Positions 34,200 to 46,100 of a DNA stretch of 64,000 nucleotides are shown here, in pieces. Position 1 is the first letter of the stretch. Each line of letters starts with the position of its first letter. This stretch comes from Erythrophleum ivorense. Taxonomy: Eukaryota; Streptophyta; Magnoliopsida; Fabales; Fabaceae. The DNA is taken from NCBI GenBank assembly GCA_026724425.1, contig JAIUCV010000089.1, positions 3,472,001 to 3,536,000 of the forward strand, given 5' to 3'. The notes beneath the pieces are model-generated. The model was not told the DNA's origin. It saw only the letters and a list, made by a program, of their open reading frames with translations, and made no database searches. The position numbers and the translations under genes were made by a program.

Positions 34200-36130
34200 C
34201 TATGGCTGAAGTCGAATAGCCTATTTATTTAGGCCTAGAAGACGAGTCACTTCATGCCTATAGGGCATCTAAGATGATGAGGCAAGATAAATTTTTTAAT
34301 GTTTTTTTTCCTATTTCATTAGGCTAATTTGTTATGTGATTTATCCTTATTTACAGAATGATTAGATACTCCGACCACAATGAGTCCTACATGATATTCG
34401 TTTAGGTAGTCCTTTGCCAACCACTATTGATTATTTGATGTAGCATGATTTTTATGGTGTTGCATGAGTTAGCTAATTCGTGTACGATACATTGTTGGTT
34501 AGTGCATTAGTATAACAGTGGCACTCAAAAATACATACATTTCATATCACTCGAGGAGAGTGTATGATCACCCTAAAAAACATAGCGATGTAGTTAGGCA
34601 TACTGATCGAAGAGGACCCTGTTATGGGTCGGACAAGTTTCAATCGGTTCAAGGTGCGTCAGTGGCTCTTAAGGATTATACCATTGGCTGATTGGATCAA
34701 TGGGTAGCAACTTTCCATTGTTTAGTTGATCCAAAACTTTGCATATCTTTCAAATGATGTAGAGAATGAGATTATGCTCTAGTTCACTTGTGCATATATT
34801 CTTCATATAATTGGGGGTTGGTTAATGCTAGATAAATCCAATTACAATTTTTACTTAATATATCTACGCTTGGTAGATGATTTTGAACAAGCTAATTGTT
34901 TTAATTGGGGATCAGTAATGTTGACTTTTTTTTATTGCGAGCTTTGCAACTCAACTTGCAAGAATGATTGTAGTGTAGCTAGATGCTTGACACTATTGTA
35001 TTTTTAGGTATGAGATCAATTCCCTATACTTGTCTCTAAGAGATTATCTACCTTAACCCTCGCATTGAGGAGTATTTTATGCTTACACCTCTAAGTTTCA
35101 AGTATAAAATAGAATTAAAATTTTCACATCTTTAATTTAATCATATTGACTCTATTTATTACCCATTTTTTAGCGAATGTGTTTGCTCATTATAATAAAT
35201 AAAATAATGTTAAATGACCTTCTCGTCTGAGTATTAAAGCCCTTTGTCCATACATAACTTTATTAGATGCAATGAGGGATGATGAAGTATGTACTTAATT
35301 TTAATTTACGATATGCATCATTATTTTACTATTTTGTAATTATTTACTTTTCATTTAATGTTGTCCACAAATTGTATGATGCTTATATAAGCTATAGATA
35401 ATGTGTAAACTAATTCGAGGGTACTACTTAACTTCTCTAGATATTTGGATTGCATTAGTGCCATTTATATATTTTTGGATCATAGAGTAACATTATCCAA
35501 ATCATGTCCTATGACAATTTGGTCATCATCAATTAATTTTTCAAAAGCCAATCATATTCCCTTTATAATCTACAATTTCAAAGAATAACCCATATCAAAT
35601 AGATATCTGAATATAGTATTTTTATCCATCAATGGCATGAATGGTGAGATAGTATGTCCTAGTCTCTTATCATTGATAAGCCTTTTAATCGCATATCTGA
35701 GCATATACAATGGTACTGGCAATGCATTTGTTTATGGATTTAGAGATCGAGTGCTATTACTAGATATGCAATACATTTGTTAACAGTTTGTCACCTTTGT
35801 TATTATTGTTTTTTTAATATATTGTACATTAAAATTTAACTTTTCATCTTTTTTTTGGTTAGGCTGATTTGATATAGGAATTTTATAAGATGCACTTGTA
35901 TGATCTTTTACCTATAAATTTTCATGATATCATAGGTTGAGACTCTAGTAATATATTACATGCTCTTGGTGAATAATAGTTTTCACTCTTTTCCTAACCT
36001 ACTGAACAACCAGTGGATTTACCTAAGCCTCAGATTCTAATAGGCTGTACGGGAAAGAGATGTCAAGAATACTTATCAACCTAATAGCCTATTGTTGGAA
36101 GAAGTGACCAACAACAATTGGGGCCAATAT
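34200..36130 (+). pseudogene. Plant mobile domain (PMD) remnant linked to the MULE
   Basis: Downstream of the transposase and in the same direction lies a decayed plant mobile domain of the kind found in MAINTENANCE OF MERISTEMS-like proteins and the so-called protein phosphatase 7 long-form homologues. Landmarks are the F-H-x-x-x-E-x-x-x-T-L region near 34535, a G-x-x-I-E-E-D-P-V stretch near 34600, CAYILHIIGG near 34790 (in a shifted frame) and MLDKSNYNFYLIYLRLVDDF. That last motif leads into NWGSVMLTFFYCELCNS (34825-34960). Stops and frameshifts interrupt it; 35050-36130 keeps only scattered similarity. PMD genes are known to be carried by some MULEs, so the pair is most simply one transposon. 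Confidence 0.72.
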
Positions 36131-37515
36131 AGTAGTACATTACATTGACATTCTCGATGCATTTTTATACATTCCAACTCCAGTGCAATAAGATATTGGC
36201 ATAGCTAGTTCATCTTATTCTATATTGACTAGCCAGTTTGGTGATTTTGATAGAGCAGACCCCTTTTTTTATATACTGCCCTTGCCTTCATCTCATTTTG
36301 AAACCTCTTAGTAAATGTCTGGCTCCCTCGGATCATTCGTAGAACTTCTATTTGATATATTTGTGTTTAATGTTATGTATGCTAGTTACTACTTTGAACC
36401 TGGAAGATCGTCGTAATAAGGATTTATGATATTGTATGAGTTGATTCCTTCAATTAAGTCCCCATTCTTAGATTTAAACTATCATCCTAATAAGAACTAG
36501 AAGAATTATGGCCATAACAATTATAGCATGAAAGGAAAAGACCTCATTATAGCATTGGAAGTCATTTACTATAGTTATTTTTATAATATTTGTATTGATG
36601 TAGTTTTATATTAAATATTACATCATTTTTTCATTTATTGTTGTTTTTCATTCAATTTCTTTTTTTATTATAATTTTCCTCTTTCACATAATTAAATTAA
36701 ACAAACTTAAAAAAAAGTAAAGGGAATTCAAATTGGTTAAATTCGAATTCCCTTGAAATTTGAAAACAAAAAAAAATTAAAGCATATGGAATTAAAATTT
36801 AACTAATATGAATTCCATGTAAATTCGACCAAATTCAAATTTGGCCATTTTATGACCTTTAGGTAATTACATTTTCTTATATTACTTTCTTATTATTCCT
36901 TAGTTCATTTACTCCTTTTTTTGTGAAGAAGCCCCATTATCTCCCATAAGTTGTAACAACACATAAAAATTTCCTTAGTTTCTCATTTCTCTACGCTGAT
37001 TGAATAAATTGTTTTACCTTCCTGGAATGTTCCCTTCAGTAATCAAAACTGAGTAGCAAACAAAAGCATAAGAGAAAAAAAACTAATGATATTAAATAAA
37101 TAAATTAGCAACTTTTGACAAACAGTGAGCTAGTTGTACATGCACACAAATTTTAGCTACTAACAAAACATGTTACTTGGTGCTATATGGCCTAAAGTTA
37201 GTCCATAATGTTACCAATGCCATAGATGTGGTGTTCCCAACTACTTTTTGGCCATTTTTTTTAGAGAAAAAAATTATATATAATTTTTTATATATTTATT
37301 ATTAGATTTTTCAATTAAAATATAACAAGTATATAGTTCTTCAATAATAATATGACAGATATATAGTTTTTGCTAATAACTATATTATTCTTAATTAAAT
37401 ATACACTTATTATATTATTATTAGAGAATTATAAATTTACCATAATTTAATTTTGAGAACTAGATACTAAAAATATAAAAAAAAGGGATAATAAATTTAG
37501 TGATTTTCATATTCT
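36131..37515. other. Non-coding DNA downstream of the MULE relic
   Basis: A/T-rich DNA with no recognised gene. It holds an imperfect inverted repeat at 36720-36754. GAATTCCA and CCAAATTCAAATTTGG stretches follow to 36845 and may mark a decayed transposon end. Confidence 0.4.
36720..36754. repeat. Imperfect inverted repeat (15-bp arms)
   Basis: Left arm AAGGGAATTCAAATT and right arm AATTCGAATTCCCTT pair at 14 of 15 positions around a 5-base spacer. It follows the PMD remnant and could be part of the end of that element. Confidence 0.8.
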
Positions 37516-37519
37516 TCAT

Positions 37520-38085
37520 CTTCTTCCTAGATATATATTGTAATAAAAGTACAATCTCCTATATAAAGTAGTGAGGTATATAGTAGGAGATGGGATATGA
37601 ATATGATTATTATGTTTTTATGAATATTTATTTATGATGCAACTATAAGGAACTAAAATTTATAATTCGGGGATTATAGTTTGAGTTTAATAAGTTGCAT
37701 CATATTTCTATTTCTATAATTACTTTCCTATTTTTAAATTTCTCATTTGGGTGTTTAATTAGTTTCTAGGATGATTCTATTTTCTTGATTTATATCTTCT
37801 TCCTAGATACATACTGTATTTAATAGAACTACAATACCTTAAATAAAGAAGAAAGTAGTAAGGTGGTAGGACCATAGGAGATGGGATGTGAATATGATTA
37901 TTATATCATTTGAATATTTATTTATGATGCAACCATAAATTAAGAGTTAAAATTTATAATTTGGGTATTACAAATTGAGTTTAAAAAGGATTGTATTTTT
38001 ATTTCTATTTTATTTTTCTATTTTTAAATTTATTGTTTAGGTATTTAGTTTTTAGGATGACTTTATCTTCTCCTATATCATCATT
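37520..38085 (+). repeat. 276-bp tandem duplication, possibly inside an LTR
   Basis: Two units start with CTTCTTCCTAGATA at 37520 and 37796. They share AGGAGATGGGAT-TGAATATG, TTTATTTATGATGCAAC and TTTCTATTTTTAAATTT. About 50-70 bases after the second unit is TAGAATCAGAGTTCATGG (about 38151-38168), which resembles a decayed initiator-tRNA-Met primer-binding site. The block may therefore be the 3' part of a Copia-type LTR reading left to right. No polyprotein follows it. Confidence 0.6.
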
Positions 38086-38174
38086 TTCTAGTGAGCTATA
38101 AAACACCCTTCTTGTCTTCTCTCGTAGCATAAGGTATAAACTAGTAGTTTAGAATCAGAGTTCATGGATTAAAT

Positions 38175-40015
38175 TTTGCTAAGTAAGGAATAGTAGTGAC
38201 ATACACCCACAGAAAAAAGTATGGCCTTATCAATTGATATCATGAGGGTGGAATTTGGCTGCCAACTTTTGTAGGAGATAATTCCACTTTTGAGTTCACA
38301 AAGAATTTGTCATGACCAAAAATTTTTTATGATGACTGGCATGTAAATTAAGCTAATTTACTCAAATGTAGTCTAACAAATCTATAAAAACACCTTTACT
38401 AAACCACAATAAATTCAAGAAAATTACCAAAAATTAGACCACACTTTCAAAATATATGATTTATTTCACTAAAAAAATTATTTAAGGGTTGCCAAAAATT
38501 TAACCAACCTCCAATACAAATGCTTTATAATCTATACAAACAATCTCAATCCAATAGTTAATTTTTTTTAAACAAAAAGGATGAAAAGAAAAAAGACAAA
38601 TAAAATAAGCAACGTAAACAAATACAACTACCATACTATATTATTCGAGTTGACACGTAATAGCTACGACATCATAAGGTTTGACATCATCCAACATCTA
38701 AAAAAAAATCCTATCCAACATGTCTAAAAAAGTCGGCTAATTAACATCTCATTTGACTACCTGTTAATTTGAGAAATCCAAGTATAAGGAGTGAGTTGAG
38801 TTATTAACTCAATGAATGCATAAATAACAAAGTTTGTAAAAGAGAAACATGGCATGCACATTATTTTTTCACAAATGATTTAAGTAGGAAAAAATAATTA
38901 AAATAAAATAATATATGTATAAGTTTATAAATATTTTGAAAGTTAAATAAATTTTATTTAAGCAATAATTAACTTTAGAAAATAATATTTTTAAAGATAT
39001 AAAAATAACACATGTAAGTAAATAAAACTCATTAGATAAATATTGTGTGAGAGGGATATATCTTGTTACCATTCATAATGTTATTATACTTTACTTATTT
39101 TTCATCTTAATGCCACCATATTTTTCACATCTGTGTATCACTATATTTTTTTTTAATTTCACATCTTAATATCATTGCACTTTCACATTTGAGTGGCACC
39201 ACATTTTCATATTTAAGTGCCACCACACTTTTTTTTTTAATTCATATCTCAATACTATTACATTTTTAAATTTTAGTGTCACTACACTTTTTTTATTTTA
39301 CATCTCAATATCATCTTATTTTTCTCAACACGTCGTTACTCTCGCTAACAGTTATGAGATTCATACTATATCATATCTATTATTTTTTAAATATATATAG
39401 TATAGATTAACAATAGGATCCAAGAAAGTATAGATAATCTATCTTTAAAAGCGCTATAAAAAAATTGTCTTTATAAGTATTACACTAAGCATCCTATTTC
39501 AATCTTCATAAGTAATACACTAAACATCTCATACTACTTAGTATGAGACTTAAGTTTTTATAGTATGGTTAAAAAGAAAGAACTACTCTCCTTAAATTCT
39601 ACACCAAACATACATAATTTAAAAGAAATAGTACAAAAATCCAATTATAATGATAATTTCAAATTTAATTAAAGGAGTGATTTAAAAATAAACTAAAAAC
39701 ATAAATTTAATATAATTTTTACAAATAAATCTTATCATGAAAATAAAGATATTTCAATAGAAATCTAAGAGAACAAAATAAAAATTCACCATCACTTTAC
39801 TCATAAAAATATCATTACTTTGCAAATAATGCAAATAAATATTATATCAAAAATAAAACTAAAAATAATTCATATATATATTATAATTATCAATTAATTA
39901 GAAATGAATCAACTTTAAGAATATTATATAAAAAATTAGAATAAGAGAAATAATATATAAAATACATAAAGAAATTTTTTTAAAAAGTTTCTCATAGTAT
40001 AAAAAGAAAAATAAT
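38175..40015. other. A+T-rich intergenic DNA with simple repeats
   Basis: No gene recognised. At 39095-39330 a degenerate tandem repeat recurs (CACATCTTAAT-TCA-T, CACTTT, AGTG-CACCACA). A palindrome with 10-base arms (TCTCATACTA / TAGTATGAGA, 2-base loop) lies at 39527-39548. The rest is A/T-rich with stops in all frames. Confidence 0.5.
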
Positions 40016-40016
40016 A

Positions 40017-40310
40017 CTCCCTCCTGTCCTATTTATTAGAAACAAAAAATTGTTTCACTGGTATTAAGAAAAACAGTTAATATTAGTTTAACTCATTAAT
40101 TAGGTTCAAATTTGATAATTGTTTCCTATTTTACCCATCTTTATTTTGCATGGGAAAACGTTATGCATTGTTAAGTGTATTAGATGTAACAATAAATGAA
40201 GGGTAAAAAAAAATTTATTATTTAGTGAAATAAAAAAATATACCATGTTTCTTATATTTTGGAACTAAAAAAATCTCTTCAAATTTTCTTATAAACAGGA
40301 CCGGAGGGAG
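40017..40310. mobile_element. Stowaway-type MITE
   Basis: A 294-bp element begins CTCCCTCCTGTCC and ends GGACCGGAGGGAG, near-perfect inverted ends of the Stowaway (Tc1/mariner) type. It is flanked by TA on both sides (40015-40016 and 40311-40312), the expected target duplication. The interior is A/T-rich and non-coding, with TTTATTAGAAAC near one end and its complement-like TTTCTTATAAAC near the other, extending the inverted ends. Confidence 0.92.
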
Positions 40311-40955
40311 TAATATATTAGGAGTTTTACTATCATCTACACTTTACACCTATGATAACATCAATATTTTCATATTACATATACATAAATTTTACCATTT
40401 ATTTACAATATATTTTATAATTTAAGATTTTCAAAAGTTTAATTTGTTTTCTCATAACACAACAGAATAAATATTATTAAAGTAATATTTGAGACAAGAA
40501 AAATATAATCAATATACAAATAAAAGATGATAGTATTATTTATATATTCACTAATAAGAATCAATCCCTTTTCTTACCATTTCAAAATACAACTTTAATT
40601 AATAGGATATTATCAGCAATATACATGGAATTATTAGCTAATTATTTAATTGATATCCTATAATATTAATTTGATTAAATATAAATTATAATAACTAAAG
40701 TCTCAAATTTAGTCTTATTTTATTATTATTATTAATCTTAGATCTAAATTTGCTCAAATTAAGTTTTTTAAATTCAAATTAAATTTAGAAGTTACTTCGT
40801 GGAACTTGTCAAAGGAAGATGGGAGTGTGGTTGCACACCTTAATGACACTATTCATGAATCCCCAAATTTTGAAACTCACTTTCGGCCATTAATGGTAGG
40901 AGGAAGAACCTAAAACTTTCAGACTTTTAATGCAATCAAGGGGCAACAAAATTTG
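40311..40955. other. A+T-rich intergenic DNA
   Basis: No gene or repeat boundary was recognised. A slightly less A+T-rich stretch begins at about 40795 and leads into the LTR-like block that follows. Confidence 0.4.
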
Positions 40956-41570
40956 TTGAAAAATGAAAGGAGGAAATCATCTATTTAAAAGGAAAAGAAA
41001 AGAGGTGGGAGAGAGAGAGGGGAAAATTCACCAACCACGGCCTCCACATGAACATCCACTGCATGAGGACTGTGTAGCACGGCTGGCAGCGGTGGCTGGA
41101 GCAAAACGTGGTGGTGGCTGCAAGGTGGAGGAAGGTTTTGTTAATGAAGCAAGAAGGCGTTACAAATGGAGGAAGAACGCTGAAGGAAGAAGATGGAGAA
41201 CGTTACAACAGTCTCAGCCCAATGAAGAGATGGCGTCGTCCAGAGTGAGGAAGGGAGAAGAGAAAAGAAAAGGAGGAAAAGGAGAAAGGAAAAAAAGGAT
41301 ATAGGATTTTCTATTATTGGAATAAGGTAGTCAGTAAATTTTTTTTTTAGTCTAAAAATTTAAATAGTGTCTTCTAAATATTTGAGTCTGAGAAGGATAA
41401 GTTATTTGAAAAGTTTGAGATAAACAAAAAATCCTATTAAGCATAAAATAGATATTCAAATAAATTTATAATATAATTTTTAAGTTTTAAAATTTAATTC
41501 AAATTAATTAGCTAATATTTTTTATCATAAGATAATTTATTTAGTATTATTAAATTAGTTATAATTTTTA

Positions 41571-41613
<43 letters not shown>

Positions 41614-41632
41614 TCTTTTAGGTTATTACAGA
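40956..41632 (-). mobile_element. Possible LTR fragment, minus strand
   Basis: Read on the minus strand the block starts TGTAATAACCTAAAAGAAAT, passes an (ATT)n microsatellite, then an A+T-rich U3-like part and a pyrimidine-rich part (41300-40970), as in Gypsy LTRs of the type inserted at 16577. The open frame at 40963-41304 (113 codons, Arg, Lys, Glu and Gly-rich) is the reverse strand of the pyrimidine-rich part and is not taken as a gene. No opposite end or target duplication was found, so the element may be truncated. Confidence 0.35.
41571..41613. repeat. (ATT)n microsatellite
   Basis: About 14 uninterrupted trinucleotide repeats. Confidence 0.95.
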
Positions 41633-42400
41633 ATTTTAGTTCGTTTCTGCCCAATTTTCCGAAACTCATCAGGAGCTTCAACTTGTACGCTCTTACCCAT
41701 CCCTCACGCAGAGGAATACTGAAAATTTTGATTCATTCAGAATTTGTCTAACAAGGTAGGTATGTATGGTAAAGTAATTAATTCTGCCGCATACCATGTA
41801 GGCTTAAGAAGTTAGGCGTTTAATTAATATTCTAATAATTATTTGTAGATGATTTTTCTAACTAGGATTGTAAATTAGGTATACACCAAACGCCCTCTTG
41901 ACAAGTTGGATATATACCATCAATTAGACTACAAGTTATTCGGGGCAAGTTTTTATGCCAATCACAAGTCTCATATTAATCATGTCAACCTTTGGTATAA
42001 CGGCACAAGCAACATCATTAACAAAAACATGTGGTCTTTATTGAGACCAAGAAAAAAGAAATCAAAGTCAAATTTTTCGTTAATTTGAATTTTAGTCCTT
42101 ACCAAACTTTGACTTTGTTTCTCAAAATTTGTCAAAAATTAAAATATCGATGCATCGTATATTTCCTAATTCCTATGGTTTTACTTATGCGTGTGATACA
42201 TATATCCTTGTGCCAAATTTGTCCTTGAATACTCCTTTTAAAGACTAATATATTAATGAGATTTGTTGACTATTGCCTAGTGAAATCACAGAAGGGGCAA
42301 AAGGGTTCCTGGCACATTCCACCTATGCCTCAAGTAAAAATATATTAATTAAATAATAATTTAAAAAAAGTGTTAGCATCACAGAGAAGCTGGAAGGATC
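41633..42400. other. Upstream region of the rhamnogalacturonan lyase gene
   Basis: No coding region recognised; short open frames at 41906-42228 lack any domain. The part nearest the gene probably holds its upstream regulatory sequence. Confidence 0.4.
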
Positions 42401-42406
42401 TGAAGC

Positions 42407-42414
42407 TATATAAG
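42407..42414 (+). promoter_or_regulatory. TATA box of the rhamnogalacturonan lyase gene
   Basis: TATATAAG stands about 490 bases before the start codon. The long leader may contain an intron: GGTATTG near 42674 could be a donor, and TTGCATGCAG at about 42877-42886 is a good acceptor. Both the start of transcription and the leader intron are inferred. Confidence 0.5.
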
Positions 42415-42902
42415 GCCATTCACTTAGCATTGTGTAAATGGCTGAAACTTTTTCGGGAGCACCTGAATGTTAAAGTTCCGAAGAGAATTTACTGACGAAG
42501 AGAAAGAGAGCCAAAGGGAAACTCATTGACACAAACTTGGTCAGTTGGTCTTTCCATCTTCTTTATATGGTTTCGTTTAACTGTTAGAAACTGCATGTTC
42601 GTCTTTTTTTTTCCCCCCTTACTAGAAACCAGCAGGAGGGTTTGAGAATAAAAACCGAAAAAAAGGACCAAAAAGGTATTGAATGTACATCAAGATCTCT
42701 TGATGTACTTAATTATGTTTAAAGGAGGGTGCCCCTTGAATTAAGCTTCAAAAGTAATTAGTTCATGTCCATGTTTGCTTAACACTCTTTCCTCCTTCAA
42801 GGTTACCCAAGCCTTGCCTCTCACTCTTTCAGAGCTAAAACTGTTATATATATATATATATATATATCAATTTGTTTGCATGCAGGTTGGTGTTGGTAAA
42901 AG

Positions 42903-43101
42903 ATGAAGAAAGTAGGACATATGAAGAAAAGTAATTCCTTCCTGTGGTGGTTTGGAATGACTGTGCAGCTCTGCTTCTTGCTTAGTGGTTGTTCTGAGAC
43001 GACCTCAACTAGGTATTTCTGCTTCATCTTTTTAGTTACATAGGAATGTTGCTTTCGCTTTTGTCTTATCTTTACGTGACTTCAGATGGAACAAAAAAGG
43101 C

Positions 43102-43134
<33 letters not shown>

Positions 43135-46100
43135 CTAAGAGGTTTAAAAAGGCAAACAGTCTATAATCTACAGTGAAATTTTATGTTACAAATTTATGTT
43201 TTATGTGCACTGGTGTAATTGTTGGTAATTTTTTTAATGTGTTGTTGGTAACGCTTTTTTAATATGTTGGTAACCAACTACTAGCTTCTTTAGCACCCTG
43301 CTTGGTGTTGTTAACATCTTCTCAGTGTGCTACAAACATTTTTTCAAGATGTCGGTAAGGTCTTTTCAATTAACATGTTGCTAACCAGCTATTAACTTCT
43401 TAAATACCCAATAACTAACCCAAAAAAAAAATAGTGTTGGTAATCTTCTATCTTGGTACCAGGAGGATGCTTTAAGTACCTCAAAAGTTGACAACTTCTC
43501 AATGTGTTGGTAATGTGAATCTACCTTTAAATGTTACAAGCCCATTAAAAAAATGTTACGAACATCTTAAAAAGATACTCCCAACAACTGTACCAGTACA
43601 CATAGAACATAAATTTGCAAAATAAAGTCCACCCTAATATAGAGTTATGCAGATTATATAATTTTTATTCTATCATGAAAATAATTACGAGTGTTAGAAA
43701 AATTGGATCGGACTAGACTACTTGATTCAATCGAAAAATTAGTTCATTATCGAGTTTAGAATGGACATAAAATCAATGGGTTAATGGATTAGTCGAACTT
43801 AATAAAAAACTGAGCTGGACCGAGACGTTTTTGTTGAACTGGGTTTGGGCTCAATTAGAATGTAATTGCAAAACTTCACCCAAAAATCCACCAGAAAAGA
43901 TAGTTCAATATAGATTATATTGTTTTTATTCATTCTTGAAAAGTACTTGTTAGTGTTAAGAAAATTAAACTAGACTAGACTGATTAATTTGATTTAAAAA
44001 TCAACCAATTCAACCAAAAAAGTGGCCCATTGTCCAATTTGGAATCAACTAACTAATAAACCGGTCAAATTTGCTCAAAAACCAAAATTAAACTAGGCCA
44101 TTTTGTTGAATCAGGCTTGGGTTTAATGTAAATGCAATTGCAAAGCTTCACTACAAAATCCATCAAGACATATAGTTGGATAAATATTATATTGCTTTTA
44201 TTTTTTCATGAGAAATAATTATCACTGTTGAAAAAACTGAGCGGGACCGATCAATAACCAAAGAAACAGTTTATTGTTTCGTTTGGAATTAGCAGAGTCC
44301 GTGGGCTAATGAACCTACACCACCTTAAAAGCATTACCCATGCCAAACCAAGCTACCGCGATTGCTATCCTAATATATTAGTGCAAACTTTTATATACAA
44401 AATCATATAAATTAAAATAATATTTATATTATACTATCCATAACCGTATAATTCTTAAATTTAATCAATTTAATTTTTATAAAAAAGTTATATTAATATA
44501 TTCAAAATAAATTAATTTTTAATCATTAGATCATGAATTAATTCCTTCTCTAATTCAATGGTTGATTCAATTTTTAAAACATGAGTAATTATATTAAAAA
44601 AGAAAGTAAAAGAGCCTTTCAATGTTCCAAATATAAAAAAGTCATATGCTAATTTTATGGATTCTACCTCACTGTTCCCATTCTCATCTTCGTGTTTCTG
44701 TTCCATTAGCATACCATCCTTTCTCATCGTGTTTCTGTTCCATTGTCATACTCTTACTATCTATTAACTTGTCCATCTTCATCTTTGAAGAAAAGACTTT
44801 TTCCGAGTTAACCAATATTGAGGCAACGAAGAATGGAAATTTGAGATGCCTTGGTTCTGAAGTCTCTGTCTTCAACAACCTATTTCATCTTTCTCTATCT
44901 CTTTACTTGATGGGGATTGAAAAAATTAGACTTTCCGTTCATCTCCTATAAGGCATCAAAAACGACTTTTGGGAGTAGGGGGAAGAAATTTAAGCACTCC
45001 CTATATGACAAAGAAAAGAAAAATGATCCTTTTACCAGGACTTGACCATTAATTTATTCCTGTCTTTTATTCAAATATTTGCTCTAATGCAGCTTCATTA
45101 TTCTTTAAAACTGAACATGAATGTTTGACAATGCCCTATTGACATGATGACGGAATAAATACTCCAATGGCAGAAGAGCTTTGCGGAAGAATAACATTCC
45201 ACACTCGTCACCTTCTCCTGCTGTCAATCTGGATGTTGAAAATCATAACCAGGTGAGAAAAGATACTTGGGTTCAAGTGTAAAGTAACTCATTGGTTATA
45301 TTTTATTTTTTCATGTAAAAACAAATATTTCGTTTTTGACCATGACCAAAATGGATTCAATTTTCAGGTCGTGATAGATAATGGACTCGTCCGCGTCACT
45401 TTGTCAAGACCAGAGGGCTACGTTCTTGGAATATCGTATAATGGAATTGAGAATGTACTCGAACCTCACAATGAGCATGATGATAGAGGGTACGTACCTA
45501 CTTCGTTACATCACTCTCTTCTATCTTTCCTTTTCATCCTTCTTTTTCTTTCTTTCCCATTAAACCAAGAAACGGTTCAATTGAAACTTACATAATCAAC
45601 CCTTTCATATCTGCAGGTATCTAGACGTCGTTTGGAATGAAGGTTTTCAGAGGTACCATTGATTGAGAAAAAAAAAAACTTAAGATTAGTTGTGACGTTG
45701 ATAAAAATTACTCAACGCATGCTTTTTCCACACTGAAATAATCTAAGAAACTGATTTATATCTGTATTGCAGAATCCACGGGACCAATTTCTCAGTTATA
45801 GAAGAGAACGAAAATCAAGTGGAAGTTTCATTTTTAAGAAAATGGACATCTTCCATGAAAGGATCTGTCCCTTTAAAAGTAGACATGAGGTGAATGGCAT
45901 ATTTTTGTTTCACCGTTAAAATTTAAGAACAAACAGACGTACGTGTTCATATGCTAATTAGTGCGAACTAAACTTAACATCGCAGGTTTATAATGCGAAA
46001 AGGCGATTCAGGATATTACTCGTACGCAATATTTGAGCGGTCACAAGGATTTCCAGCAGCGGAGATTGATCAAATTAGGATAGTTTACAAGCTCCAAAAA

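Noticed and set aside
40963..41304. 113-codon Arg/Lys/Glu-rich open frame
   Set aside because: It is the purine-rich complement of an LTR-like pyrimidine tract; no domain and no conserved pattern.
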